Source: Acinetobacter vivianii (lineage in GTDB: Bacteria; Pseudomonadota; Gammaproteobacteria; Pseudomonadales; Moraxellaceae). Taken from it: a DNA stretch of 64,000 nucleotides. Positions 35,889 to 45,318 of this stretch are shown here, one piece after another; position 1 is the first letter of the stretch; each line of letters opens with the position of its first letter. A program made the translations under genes and the position numbers. The notes beneath the pieces are model-generated. The model was given only the letters and a program-made list of their open reading frames with translations. It was not told the DNA's origin and ran no database searches. The DNA lies in assembly GCF_014635885.1 (NCBI RefSeq), contig NZ_BMDR01000003.1, forward strand, positions 372,001 through 436,000. The letters are read 5' to 3'.

Positions 35889-36437
35889 ATGCCCGTAAAT
35901 CTTCCACTTGCACCTTATACGCTCGCCCCCCATTTCCAGATTCGCTTTGCGACAGTCGATGATCTAGGCGCGATTCTTGCGATTTACAATGCTGAAATTC
36001 TCAATGGAACAGCCAACTGGAATGATCAGGCCGTTTCTTTGGCGGAATATCAGCAACGCTTTCAAGGCATGCAACAGCAACACTTTCCAATGATCGTGGT
36101 GGAAGACCTGAATACCCATCAAGTTGCTGGTTATGCCTATTACGCAGCGTTTCGTACTATCAGTGGTTACCGTCAAAGTATCGAGCATTCTGTTTTTATT
36201 GATCCAAACTATGCACGCCAAGGTCTTGGCAAAGCCCTTATGCAACAACTCATTCATCTCGCCAAACAGCAAAACATGCATATTATGGTCGCTGCCATTG
36301 ATAGTGAAAACAAAGGCTCTATCGTATTGCATGAACAACTGGGCTTCATTCAAACAGGCTATATGCCACACGTGGGACAAAAGTTTGGGCAATGGCGTAA
36401 TCTTGTCTGGATGCAACTGCAACTCACAGAAGCCTAA
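35889..36437 (+). CDS. GNAT N-acetyltransferase, phosphinothricin acetyltransferase-like
   Basis: 182 aa from the ATG at 35889 (a GTG two codons upstream is also possible). The domain shows IRFATVDDLGAILAIYNAEI at the N-terminus, YYAAFRTISGYRQSIEHSV, the acetyl-CoA loop RQGLGKALMQQL and the C-terminal GFIQTGYMPHVGQKFG. This is the Pat/YncA subgroup, which acetylates amino-acid-like substrates such as methionine sulfone or phosphinothricin. Actual substrate unknown. Confidence 0.88.
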   Translation: MPVNLPLAPYTLAPHFQIRFATVDDLGAILAIYNAEILNGTANWNDQAVSLAEYQQRFQGMQQQHFPMIVVEDLNTHQVAGYAYYAAFRTISGYRQSIEHSVFIDPNYARQGLGKALMQQLIHLAKQQNMHIMVAAIDSENKGSIVLHEQLGFIQTGYMPHVGQKFGQWRNLVWMQLQLTEA

Positions 36438-36520
36438 TAAAACATCACTTTTGTAATACGTTTCTAACAGCAATTTTTAATTTAAAATGAAAGATATACT
36501 TTATTTCAAAAATAGCCACA

Positions 36521-37261
36521 ATGATTAAAACATCCCAACTCGGCCTATGCCTCACAATCGTACTTGTTTCAAGTGCCAGCTTTGCAGAACTTTCCTTCGA
36601 GCAAGAATTGCAACAGGGCTGCGCCAAAATAAAACAATATGCGCAAGCAGGTAAAAAGTTTTACGATCAAAAACAATATCTCAAAGCAGCCAAACAATTT
36701 GAAGACCAAGCCGCATGGGCACATTTCTGTCAGGCCAATGCCGATGAAAGCGGGATTCAGGTCAGTGATCGAGACATTGAAATCGCCAATAATAATGTGG
36801 GGTTAAGTTATGCCAAACTCGGTAAGCCGCAATGGGCCAGAGTCTGGTTTTTACGTGATAAAGACTCGAAAACCAGCCAATACAACTTAAAACAACTCCC
36901 GAAGCCCAAAGTAACTTCTGATTTACAAGGCACTTATGTTCGCGCCAATGGCTTTGGGCAATGGGACTACATCAAGGTCAGCAAAAAACAAAATAAATAT
37001 GCGATTGCTTTTGATGGTTATTACTTTGGACTGCGCGGCCTGATCTATGGCCCCAATATGGGACAATTTGAAACCAGCATGCCAATCAAGTCAACGCAGG
37101 CCAGCTATCGCAATGAAGACTGTCTAATTAAGCTTCAATTTGCCAATGATGCAAAACTTGGACAAAAAATTGAAGTTGAACAAAACAATGGTGAGTCCTC
37201 ATGTGGCTTTGGACACAATGTCTATGCAGGCGGAACGTTCTATAAAGTGGAAAACAAATGA
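36521..37261 (+). CDS. Exported protein of unknown function with TPR-like N-terminal part
   Basis: 246 aa. Signal peptide (LGLCLTIVLVSSASFAEL). Residues 30-110 look helical with a TPR-like pattern (AGKKFYDQKQYLKAAKQFEDQAAWAHFC, then NNVGLSYAKLGKPQWARVWF). The C-terminal half is beta-rich (GTYVRANGFGQWDYIKV, YAIAFDGYYFGLRGL). Four Cys in the mature protein could form disulfides in the periplasm. I do not recognise a named family. Single gene followed by a 139-bp repeat element. Confidence 0.7.
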   Translation: MIKTSQLGLCLTIVLVSSASFAELSFEQELQQGCAKIKQYAQAGKKFYDQKQYLKAAKQFEDQAAWAHFCQANADESGIQVSDRDIEIANNNVGLSYAKLGKPQWARVWFLRDKDSKTSQYNLKQLPKPKVTSDLQGTYVRANGFGQWDYIKVSKKQNKYAIAFDGYYFGLRGLIYGPNMGQFETSMPIKSTQASYRNEDCLIKLQFANDAKLGQKIEVEQNNGESSCGFGHNVYAGGTFYKVENK

Positions 37262-37319
37262 GTGATCTTTACACCAAAACTCAACAAAAAATTTAAGAAA
37301 AAGTATGAGACTCGGAAAC

Positions 37320-37458
37320 GTCATTCACAACCTGCATGATCTTTGAAAGATATTGTTTCTGCGAAACAATAGAAAAAATCCAAGAATTGAACAGGTTTTG
37401 TGAATGACAATGCCTTTGGTTACTTTGGGCGAAACCAAAGTAACTCCAGCCGAAGGCT
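37320..37458. repeat. 139-bp hairpin-rich intergenic element, copy A
   Basis: Inverted arms GTCATTCACAACCTG (37320-37334) and CAGGTTTTGTGAATGAC (37392-37408) enclose 57 bp that contain the hairpin TATTGTTTC/GAAACAATA. They are followed by the perfect 10-bp hairpin GTTACTTTGG/CCAAAGTAAC (37419-37444) and AGCC-GAA-GGCT. The same layout with the same length occurs at 56111-56249. Confidence 0.8.
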
Positions 37459-37559
37459 TATTTAGACATTAGAAGACTTCTTGGTATGACTCCATAAAAA
37501 TATTCATTTTTTAATATCTACTTTTCTAAATAGTAAAATGAGATATGTAGAGATGGATA

Positions 37560-38258
37560 TTAAATCGCCACCAACTCCCGAATCCCCTTCTCAGGCATAT
37601 CCTCACCCCGCCCTTGTGCAATCACCTGCCCACGCGCCATCACCGTATACGCATCTGCCAACTCTTCAGCAAAGTCATAAAACTGCTCCACCAAAATAAT
37701 TGCCATCTCGCCCTGATCAGCCAGTTTACGAATCACCCGACCAATATCTTTAATAATCGAAGGCTGAATGCCTTCGGTGGGTTCATCCAAAATCAATACA
37801 CTCGGTTCTGATGCCAAGGCTCGGGCAATGGCAAGCTGCTGTTGTTGACCACCAGATAAATCACCGCCACGGCGATGCTTCATTTCATCTAATACAGGAA
37901 AAATTTCATATAAATGGCTTGGCACTTTACGGGTCTTGGCACCCGAAAATTTCGCCATCCCGATTAAAATATTTTCCTCTACGGTCAAGGTCGAAAAGAT
38001 ATCGCGACCTTGCGGTACGTAGGCCAAACCAGCACGCACACGTTGCTCAGGAGACATTTTGGCAATATCTTTGCCATCTAACAAAATTTGCCCTGATTTA
38101 ATCGGCAGAATGCCCATCAGACATTTGAGTAAAGTGGTTTTGCCCACCCCATTACGGCCCAATACCACACTACATTCACCGACAGGCGCGTTAAAAGACA
38201 CATCTCGTAGAATATGACTGCCACCATAAAACTGATTAATTTGTTTCACTTCCAGCAT
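37560..38258 (-). CDS. urtE: Urea ABC transporter ATP-binding subunit UrtE
   Basis: 232 aa LivF-type ATPase that powers urea uptake with UrtD. Walker A GRNGVGKTTLLK at about residues 35-46, signature LSGGQQQQLAIARAL, Walker B SVLILDEPTEG. The N-terminal LEVKQINQFYGGSHIL is characteristic of UrtE. Last gene of the minus-strand operon, 9 bp after urtD. Confidence 0.93.
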   Translation of the reverse strand: MLEVKQINQFYGGSHILRDVSFNAPVGECSVVLGRNGVGKTTLLKCLMGILPIKSGQILLDGKDIAKMSPEQRVRAGLAYVPQGRDIFSTLTVEENILIGMAKFSGAKTRKVPSHLYEIFPVLDEMKHRRGGDLSGGQQQQLAIARALASEPSVLILDEPTEGIQPSIIKDIGRVIRKLADQGEMAIILVEQFYDFAEELADAYTVMARGQVIAQGRGEDMPEKGIRELVAI

Positions 38259-38267
38259 GTGTCTCTC

Positions 38268-39095
38268 CTAACGCCCTAAATATTTTTCAATCACATCTTC
38301 ATTGGCCTGAACTTCCGCCAATGTGCCTTCTGCCAAGATCGCACCTTGGGCCAATACCGTGACTTTTTCACTGATGGTGTCAATAAAACTCATGTCATGC
38401 TCAACCACCACAAGGGTATGATTTTTTTTCAGTTCAAGGCAGAGTTCAGCAGTGCGCTCGGTTTCAGCATCGGTCATGCCAGCAACAGGCTCATCCAGCA
38501 AAATCAGCTTTGGTCGTTGCATTAACAACATGCCAATTTCCAACCACTGCTTTTGTCCATGCGACAGCAAACCTGCTGGCTTCTGTACATATTCCTTTAA
38601 ACGAATTTGTTCCAATGTTTCATCCAAAGCCAACTGCGCTTCTGAATCTAAACGAGAAAATAAGCTTTTTTTCACTCGTTTATCTCTTGGTGCGGCCAGT
38701 AGCAGATTCTCCATCACGCTAAAATTTTCAAATACCGTTGGTTTTTGGAATTTGCGACCGATACCTGCTTCGGCAATTTGCTCGGTACTCATTTTGGCTA
38801 GATCATAGTTTTGCCCAAAAAATGCCGTACCTGTGCTTGGGGGAGTTTTACCGGTAATCACGTCCATCAAAGTGGTTTTTCCTGCGCCATTCGGCCCGAT
38901 AATGCAGCGTAACTCACCCTCGGCAATATAAAGCGACAGATCATTCAAGGCCCGAAATGAGTCGAACCAAACGCTGACTTTTTCCAGATATAAGGCAATG
39001 CCATGACTAAAGTCAGCCCCTTGTGGTTTGGTACGTCCATACCCTTCACCGAGTTGACCGCCATGTTGAGCAGCGTCAATTAATACATCACTCAT
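38268..39095 (-). CDS. urtD: Urea ABC transporter ATP-binding subunit UrtD
   Basis: 275 aa LivG-type ATPase. About 25 extra N-terminal residues precede GIALYLEKVSVWFDSF. Walker A GPNGAGKTTLMD, the UrtD-typical VITGKTPPSTG, a signature-loop variant LSHGQKQWLEIGMLL, and Walker B KLILLDEPVAGM are all visible; the LSHGQKQW variant is normal for UrtD. Start is directly adjacent to the urtC stop. Confidence 0.93.
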   Translation of the reverse strand: MSDVLIDAAQHGGQLGEGYGRTKPQGADFSHGIALYLEKVSVWFDSFRALNDLSLYIAEGELRCIIGPNGAGKTTLMDVITGKTPPSTGTAFFGQNYDLAKMSTEQIAEAGIGRKFQKPTVFENFSVMENLLLAAPRDKRVKKSLFSRLDSEAQLALDETLEQIRLKEYVQKPAGLLSHGQKQWLEIGMLLMQRPKLILLDEPVAGMTDAETERTAELCLELKKNHTLVVVEHDMSFIDTISEKVTVLAQGAILAEGTLAEVQANEDVIEKYLGR

Positions 39096-40166
39096 TTAGT
39101 CGCGCTCCTTTTTAAAACGGTCAAATAGGCCAATCACACCTTTCGGCAGGAATAAAGTCACCACAATGAAGAGTGCTCCCAAGATCAATAACCATGCTTC
39201 TGGTGCAGCCACAGTGAAATAAGTTTTCACGGCATTAATTAGACCTGCTCCAAGAATTGGCCCGATCAAAGTGCCACGTCCACCCGCAGCCACCCATACC
39301 GCCATTTCAATCGAGTTGACGGGATTCATTTCACTCGGATTAATGATGCCTGCCTGCGGCACATACAGCGCGCCAGCAATACCCGCAATCACCGCAGACA
39401 AGACCCATGCCGACAGCTTGTACCACAGCGTGCGGTAACCCAGATATTGCAAACGATTTTCACTGTCGCGAATGGCTCCCAATACTCGACCATAAGGACG
39501 ATTCATCAGTTGACGTAGACCGATAAAACACAGCATTAATACCAGTGCAGTAACAAAACACAGCGTGGCACGCATTGATGCAGAGGTGATGTCAAAACCG
39601 AGAATGGTCTTGAAACCAGTAAAGCCATTATTCCCCCCAAAGCCTGTTTCATTACGGAAGAACAATAACGCTGCGGCAAAAGTCATGGCTTGGGTAATGA
39701 TGGAAAAATACACGCCTTTGATTTTGGAGCGAAAGGCAAAAAATCCAAAAATAAATGCGATCAAACCTGGGATTAGCACTACCAAGGCCAAAGCCCAAGC
39801 AAAATGCTCCGTCCCAACCCAATACCACGGCAATTCCGTCCAGCTCAGGAAGCGCATGAAGTCAGGCAGCCCTTCGCCTGCGGATTGGCGCATCAGATAC
39901 ATACCAAAGGCATAACCACCCAAGGCAAAATACAAACCATGACCTAAACTCAGAATCCCTGCATAGCCCCACACCAGATCCAGCGCCAAGGCGACCAAAG
40001 CCAGACACATGATTTTGCCTATTAAGGTAATCCAATAAGCGGACAAGTAAAATGCAGAGTCAGGAGACAGCAAATGCAACCACGGCAACAGCAACAGTAC
40101 GCCGAAACAGATTGCAATCGCCACGGCGCTATACGGCTTATCTGCGAACATAGAAGTGATTTTCAT
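39096..40166 (-). CDS. urtC: Urea ABC transporter permease UrtC
   Basis: 356 aa LivM-type permease with about ten membrane segments. Motifs: DLVWGYAGILSLGHGLYFALGGYA, here shown by its core GYAGILSLGHG, and WVAAGGRGTLIGPILGAG near the end. I start at the ATG at 40166 because GGAG lies 7 nt upstream, within the last codons of urtB; an in-frame start at 40199 would overlap urtB further. The gap to urtB is 4 bp. Confidence 0.92.
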   Translation of the reverse strand: MKITSMFADKPYSAVAIAICFGVLLLLPWLHLLSPDSAFYLSAYWITLIGKIMCLALVALALDLVWGYAGILSLGHGLYFALGGYAFGMYLMRQSAGEGLPDFMRFLSWTELPWYWVGTEHFAWALALVVLIPGLIAFIFGFFAFRSKIKGVYFSIITQAMTFAAALLFFRNETGFGGNNGFTGFKTILGFDITSASMRATLCFVTALVLMLCFIGLRQLMNRPYGRVLGAIRDSENRLQYLGYRTLWYKLSAWVLSAVIAGIAGALYVPQAGIINPSEMNPVNSIEMAVWVAAGGRGTLIGPILGAGLINAVKTYFTVAAPEAWLLILGALFIVVTLFLPKGVIGLFDRFKKERD

Positions 40167-40170
40167 TGGC

Positions 40171-41793
40171 TTACTCCACAAAACGGCCTTTGATGGCAAA
40201 CAAACCTTGTGGACGCTTTTGGATAAACAAAATCACAAGAACCAAGAGAATAATTTTTGCTAAAACCGCACCTAAACCAATTTCTAGCACTGTTCCACTA
40301 ATACCCAGTCCGAGTGCTGCAAGTACTGCACCCCACACTTGCCCGACACCACCGACCACAACAACAAGGAAGGCATCAATAATGTAGTTTTGACCGAGAT
40401 CAGGCCCAACATTACCGACCTGTGCCAAGGCACAACCGGCTAACCCTGCCAAGCCAGAACCGAGGCCAAAAGCCATCATGTCAATCCGTGCAGATCGAAT
40501 GCCAACAGCACGCGCCATTTGACGGTTTTGTGTGACCGCACGAACAAATAAACCAAAGCGGGTTTTATTCAGTAAGAACACCAGCAGTAATAGCACAGCA
40601 ACGGTAAACGCAATAATGGCAATACGGTTATATGGCAGCATCAGGCTTGGCGTAACCGCAATCCCGCCACTCAACCAGCTCACATTAGAGACTTCGACAT
40701 TCTGTGCACCAAAGACCATGCGTACCAATTGCATCAGAATTAGACTCACCCCAAAAGTGGCAAGTAAGGTTTCCAATTGACGACCATACAACGGACGAAT
40801 AACGGTGCGCTCAATCAACATCCCAATCAAGGCACTCACTAGAAAAGCCGCAGGAATCGCAGCGATGAGATACCAATCCACCAGTCCAGCAAAATGGGTT
40901 TTAAAAAAGCTCTGGATCACATAAGTGGTATAGGCGCCAATCATGATGAGTTCGCCATGCGCCATATTAATCACACCAAGTAGGCCATAAGTAATCGCGA
41001 GTCCCAGCGCAGCAAGCAATAAAATGCTGGCGGTACTTAAACCTGAAAATACATGCCCCGACCACTCACTGATTTGCAAACGGGTTTTAATTTTATTTTG
41101 TGCATCCAGCAAAGCTGCCTTTAAAGCTGGATTCTGTTGCGGTTGCTCTAAAGTCTGGGTGATAAGCGCGAATACATCTGGACGATTTGAATCAGCCAAG
41201 ATCTTCACGGCTTCAAGCTTGGTAAACTCATCAGGACTATTAAAATCCAGACGCGCCTTAAGTTGCGCTAAACGGGCTTTGACCTGATCATTTTTTTCAT
41301 TGACGTAGAGTTGTTTCACGGTCGCCAAATCTAACTCGGCCAAATTATTTTCTAAAATATCAACCGCGGCTAATCGCTGTGATGCATCATTGGAGCTGAG
41401 TTTAGCTTTGGCTTGCCCAAAATTCAGTGCCTTACGTAAAGTATTGACCAAAGTCACTTGGGATAAATCCGCAGGCCATTGCTCCAGTGCTTGCTGTGCA
41501 GGGTAGCTGAATAATTTGTCATCATTTTTCAGCAAATAGGTATTGCCCGCACTATCGGTATACAGCTCATTGTCATCGATATACGCCACCAATTGATCCA
41601 ATTGTTCAATACTGGCAGGCCATTGATTGAGCATGGCACGACGTGTGGCAAAATCAGCTTTTACGAAAGTTTGAATGGCATCTTGAGAAGCTGTAGACGT
41701 CACGGTTGCTGTGGATGTGGCCTCTGCCCATGCTGGACTAAATATCAGTTGTGCCATGATGCAGAGCAGTGCCAAAACATAATGCTTCGCCAT
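40171..41793 (-). CDS. urtB: Urea ABC transporter permease UrtB
   Basis: 540 aa. A signal-like N-terminus (MAKHYVLALLCIMAQLIF) and a helical extracytoplasmic region of about 230 residues precede the LivH-type permease domain, as is usual for UrtB. The domain shows GLAITYGLLGVINMAHGEL, VRMVFGAQNVEVSN, the RSARIDMMAFGLGSGLAGLA segment and VVVGGVGQVWGAVLA. The start at 41793 has AGGGGAG 4 nt upstream; a longer frame to 41862 is rejected. Confidence 0.92.
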   Translation of the reverse strand: MAKHYVLALLCIMAQLIFSPAWAEATSTATVTSTASQDAIQTFVKADFATRRAMLNQWPASIEQLDQLVAYIDDNELYTDSAGNTYLLKNDDKLFSYPAQQALEQWPADLSQVTLVNTLRKALNFGQAKAKLSSNDASQRLAAVDILENNLAELDLATVKQLYVNEKNDQVKARLAQLKARLDFNSPDEFTKLEAVKILADSNRPDVFALITQTLEQPQQNPALKAALLDAQNKIKTRLQISEWSGHVFSGLSTASILLLAALGLAITYGLLGVINMAHGELIMIGAYTTYVIQSFFKTHFAGLVDWYLIAAIPAAFLVSALIGMLIERTVIRPLYGRQLETLLATFGVSLILMQLVRMVFGAQNVEVSNVSWLSGGIAVTPSLMLPYNRIAIIAFTVAVLLLLVFLLNKTRFGLFVRAVTQNRQMARAVGIRSARIDMMAFGLGSGLAGLAGCALAQVGNVGPDLGQNYIIDAFLVVVVGGVGQVWGAVLAALGLGISGTVLEIGLGAVLAKIILLVLVILFIQKRPQGLFAIKGRFVE

Positions 41794-41880
41794 AGAACTC
41801 CCCTTATTGTTACGGTTTAAATAGATCAAGCAAAAAAACAGAATAAAAAGGCCTGCTGCCAAGACAACAGGCTTGAAAAA

Positions 41881-43161
41881 TTATTTAGGGATATACGGAC
41901 TCCAAGGCTCCGCCTTGATGGTTTGCGGTGTTTTGTAGACTACATCGAACTGACCATCACCACGGATTTGTCCAATCATCACAGGCTTATGCAAATGGTG
42001 ATTGCTTTCATCCATTTTGAGGGTATAGCCTGATGGTGCAGCAAAGGTTTGACCTGCCATGGCATCACGAACTTTATCCACCTCAGTAGACCCTGCTTTT
42101 TCAACCGCCTGCTTCCACATATTGATGCCCACATAAGTCGCTTCCATTGGATCATTGGTCACCACTTTGTCAGCATTTGGCAGTTTGTATTCGACCGCAT
42201 ATTGTTTGAATTTATTCACAAACTCGGTATTTTTAGGATTCTTGACCGACATGAAATAGTTCCATGCGGCTAAATGACCCACCAATGGTTTGGTGTCGAT
42301 GCCACGTAATTCTTCCTCTCCTACCGAGAAAGCCATCACTGGAATATCGGATGCCTTAATGCCTTGGTTACCCAATTCACGATAGAACGGCACGTTAGAA
42401 TCACCATTGATGGTCGAGATCACCGCAGTCTTTTTACCAGCAGAGAATTTTTTAATATTGGAAACAATGGTTTGATAATTACTGTGACCAAATGGCGTAT
42501 ATTCTTCCATGATGTCAGCATCAGCGACGCCTTTAGATTTTAAGAAGGCACGCAGAATTTTATTGGTAGTGCGTGGATACACATAATCGGTGCCAAGCAA
42601 TACGAAGCGCTCAGCTTTACCACCTTCTTCTCCCATCAAATATTCAACCGCAGGAATCGCTTGTTGGTTTGGAGCAGCCCCCGTATAGAAAATGTTTTTT
42701 GATTGCTCTTGGCCTTCATATTGCACCGGATAGAACAATAAGCCATTCAGTTCTTCGACCACAGGGAGCACAGATTTACGCGAAACTGATGTCCAGCAGC
42801 CAAAAATAACCGCGACTTTATCTTGAGTAATCAGCTGACGGGCTTTTTCAGCAAACAGTGGCCAATCTGAGGCTGGATCGACAATCACAGGTTCTAATTT
42901 TTTACCTAGCACTCCACCATTGGCATTAATTTCATTGATGGTCATCAAGGCCGTGTCTTTTAGCGAAGTTTCAGAAATCGCCATCGTGCCTGAAAGCGAA
43001 TGCAGAATGCCGACTTTAATGGTGTCACCACTTGTTGCGGGCGCTGTTTTAGCTTCCGTTTTGGTTTGTTCTGTTTTTTCGGCCGGTTTTGAACATCCAA
43101 CCAGACCAATCCCCATCATGGCTGCCATCAGTACAGACATCGACATTAATTTATTCTGCAT
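41881..43161 (-). CDS. urtA: Urea ABC transporter substrate-binding lipoprotein UrtA
   Basis: 426 aa. Lipoprotein signal with lipobox LVGC (MSMSVLMAAMMGIGLVGC) followed by a linker rich in Lys, Glu, Thr and Ala and a Leu/Ile/Val-type periplasmic binding fold: IKVGILHSLSGTMAISET, the UrtA-specific FGCWTSVSRKSVLPV and FYPVQYEGQEQS, and GTDYVYPRTTNK. Binds urea for the UrtBCDE importer. The ATG at 43161 has a GGAGA Shine-Dalgarno 7-8 nt upstream. First gene of the operon; no urease genes are in the window. Confidence 0.93.
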   Translation of the reverse strand: MQNKLMSMSVLMAAMMGIGLVGCSKPAEKTEQTKTEAKTAPATSGDTIKVGILHSLSGTMAISETSLKDTALMTINEINANGGVLGKKLEPVIVDPASDWPLFAEKARQLITQDKVAVIFGCWTSVSRKSVLPVVEELNGLLFYPVQYEGQEQSKNIFYTGAAPNQQAIPAVEYLMGEEGGKAERFVLLGTDYVYPRTTNKILRAFLKSKGVADADIMEEYTPFGHSNYQTIVSNIKKFSAGKKTAVISTINGDSNVPFYRELGNQGIKASDIPVMAFSVGEEELRGIDTKPLVGHLAAWNYFMSVKNPKNTEFVNKFKQYAVEYKLPNADKVVTNDPMEATYVGINMWKQAVEKAGSTEVDKVRDAMAGQTFAAPSGYTLKMDESNHHLHKPVMIGQIRGDGQFDVVYKTPQTIKAEPWSPYIPK

Positions 43162-43207
43162 CTTTATTCTCCACACCTAAATATTGTGATTTCTACTGGG
43201 TGGGGTT

Positions 43208-43225
43208 ATTCAATTTTTATGCCAA
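43208..43225 (-). promoter_or_regulatory. Candidate sigma-54 promoter of urtABCDE
   Basis: On the minus strand TTGGCATAAAAATTGAAT matches the -24/-12 pattern (GG-N10-G, with GA instead of GC). It lies about 47 bp before the urtA ATG, a sensible distance for a nitrogen-controlled gene. Confidence 0.4.
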
Positions 43226-43285
43226 CACGGCAAGCATATGTTTTTATTCTGTTTTAATAAATTTCACTGATGATTTTTTTGATCT

Positions 43286-43307
43286 TGTATACAACATTGC
43301 ATACAAA
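43286..43307. promoter_or_regulatory. 22-bp dyad upstream of urtA, possible GntR-type operator
   Basis: TTGTATAC-AACATT-GCATACAA is a palindrome with one mismatched pair per half, built on the GTATAC-like core that FadR-type GntR regulators bind. It is about 75 bp upstream of the possible sigma-54 promoter. Confidence 0.4.
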
Positions 43308-43372
43308 AAATACCTCCTGACCTAAAATGATGCAAATTTGTTCAAGCCAAATCCACATACTTTAAGCAAAGA

Positions 43373-43398
43373 AAAAGCCAAGCATTGGCTTGGCTTTA
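43373..43398 (-). terminator. Terminator of parE
   Basis: On the minus strand AAAGCCAAGC-CAAT-GCTTGGCTTTTT forms a perfect 10-bp stem with a T tail, about 25 nt past the parE stop. Confidence 0.9.
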
Positions 43399-43420
43399 AT
43401 CTATAGATTTTTTCGGGAAT

Positions 43421-45304
43421 TTAGACGCTAATATCCGCTAAATTACCTTTTTGTTCTAACCAGTGTTTACGGTCAGCTGAACGCTTTTTCGCAAGTAATT
43501 TATCCAGCAATCCAGCCGTTAAATGCGCATCATCCAGATCCAGTTGCACCAAACGACGGGTATTCGGGTCCATGGTCGTTTCACGTAACTGACTGGCATT
43601 CATCTCACCCAAACCTTTGAATCGGGTAATTTGTGGGTTTTTATTGCCCTTCACCTTTTTCAAAATCGAGTCGAGTTCGTCATCGTCCAAGGCGTAATAC
43701 ACATCTTTGCCAATATCAATACGATACAGCGGTGGCATCGCGACAAATAGATGACCTTCCTCAACCAGTGTCGGGAAATGTTTTACGAACAATGCGCACA
43801 ATAAAGTCGCAATATGCAAACCATCCGAGTCCGCATCGGCAAGGATACAAATTTTGCCATAGCGCAATTCAGACAAATCATCACTGCCCGGATCAACACC
43901 AATCGCAATGGCAATGTCATGTACCTCTTGCGAAGCCAAGACTTCGTCCGAAGATACTTCCCACGTATTCAGGATTTTTCCGCGAATCGGCATAATCGCT
44001 TGGAAATTCTTGTCGCGTGCCTGCTTGGCACTGCCACCCGCAGAGTCTCCTTCCACAATAAACAGTTCACTGTCTTCACGGGTTAAACCGACACAATCGG
44101 CTAATTTCCCAGGTAGGGCTGGGCCTGCGACAATCTTCTTACGTTCTACTTTTTTCGCCGCTTTGAGACGACGTCCCGCTTTGGCAATCGCCATTTCAGC
44201 CAGTTGCGTCGCAATCTCAGCATGCTGGTTTAACCATAAAGCAAATGCATCTTTGGCAATATTCAGCACAATATTTGATGCTTCACGGCTGGATAGACGT
44301 TCCTTGGTTTGTCCTGAGAATTGCGGTTCCTGAAATTTCAACGATAAAATGAAATTTACGCCATCCCAGACATCTTCCGCAGACAGTTTCATATTACGCG
44401 GCAATAAATTGCGTAATTCACAGAATTCACGCAGTGCTTCAGTTACACCTGAACGCAAGCCATTCACATGCGTTCCGCCTTGTGCGGTTGGAATCAGGTT
44501 CACATAACTTTCCTGAATCTGTTCACCACCTTCCACGTTCCAGCAAATCGCAAATTCACAGGCTGCACGATCCGCTTGCCCACTACTCACAAAAGCAGGA
44601 TCAGGTAAAATTTCGCGATCTTGCAGTTCATCCATTAAATAGTCGACCAGACCATTTTCAAACTGCCATTCAATTTTTTCTTTATTAATTTTATCGTCAT
44701 AAATAATTTTTAAACCTGCCGCTAATACAGCTTTGGCTTTTAAATTATGTTTGAGGGCTTTCAGCGCAAATTTAGGACTATCAAAATATTTTGTTTCAGG
44801 CCAGAAACGAACGGTTGTCCCTGTCGCACGCTTTGCCACCTTGCCTTCCAAAACGGCTAATGGCGCAACTGGCTCACCTTGTTCAAAGGCCATTTGATAG
44901 AGATTGCCTTGGCGTTGGACAGCAACTTCAACACGGGTCGATAAGGCATTGACCACCGAAATCCCGACCCCATGCAAACCACCTGAGAACTGATAGTTGT
45001 CGGTACTGAATTTACCACCAGCATGTAACTTGGTCAGAATAATTTCGATACCGCTTTGCCCATATTCAGGATGGATATCGACTGGCATTCCGCGTCCATT
45101 ATCTTCAACTGACAACGAACCATCTTCATATACGGTCACACAAATCTGGTTGGCATGGCCTGCAAGTGCTTCATCGACTGCATTATCAATCACCTCTTGC
45201 GCCAAATGGTTTGGACGCGAGGTATCGGTATACATGCCTGGTCGACGACGAACAGGATCTAAACCAGAAAGAACTTCAAGGGATTGTGCCGTGTATTGTG
45301 TCAC
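43421..45304 (-). CDS. parE: DNA topoisomerase IV subunit B
   Basis: ATPase subunit of the decatenating type IIA topoisomerase, 627 aa (family about 630). GHKL ATPase domain with DPVRRRPGMYT, VIDNAVDEALAG and GGLHGVGISVVNALS; the Toprim domain shows LFIVEGDSAGGSAKQARD and LADADSDGLHIATLL. The length without a 170-residue insert distinguishes it from GyrB. The upstream gene yqiA ends 14 bp before, the same yqiA-parE order as in E. coli. Confidence 0.96.
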   Translation of the reverse strand: MTQYTAQSLEVLSGLDPVRRRPGMYTDTSRPNHLAQEVIDNAVDEALAGHANQICVTVYEDGSLSVEDNGRGMPVDIHPEYGQSGIEIILTKLHAGGKFSTDNYQFSGGLHGVGISVVNALSTRVEVAVQRQGNLYQMAFEQGEPVAPLAVLEGKVAKRATGTTVRFWPETKYFDSPKFALKALKHNLKAKAVLAAGLKIIYDDKINKEKIEWQFENGLVDYLMDELQDREILPDPAFVSSGQADRAACEFAICWNVEGGEQIQESYVNLIPTAQGGTHVNGLRSGVTEALREFCELRNLLPRNMKLSAEDVWDGVNFILSLKFQEPQFSGQTKERLSSREASNIVLNIAKDAFALWLNQHAEIATQLAEMAIAKAGRRLKAAKKVERKKIVAGPALPGKLADCVGLTREDSELFIVEGDSAGGSAKQARDKNFQAIMPIRGKILNTWEVSSDEVLASQEVHDIAIAIGVDPGSDDLSELRYGKICILADADSDGLHIATLLCALFVKHFPTLVEEGHLFVAMPPLYRIDIGKDVYYALDDDELDSILKKVKGNKNPQITRFKGLGEMNASQLRETTMDPNTRRLVQLDLDDAHLTAGLLDKLLAKKRSADRKHWLEQKGNLADISV

Positions 45305-45318
45305 TTGGTCTGACTTCC

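Noticed and set aside
35964..36473. 169-codon minus-strand frame opposite the GNAT gene
   Set aside because: The plus-strand frame has all acetyltransferase motifs; the opposite frame shows none.
43908..44333. 141-codon plus-strand frame inside parE
   Set aside because: Antisense shadow of the conserved Toprim region; no Shine-Dalgarno and no family resemblance.
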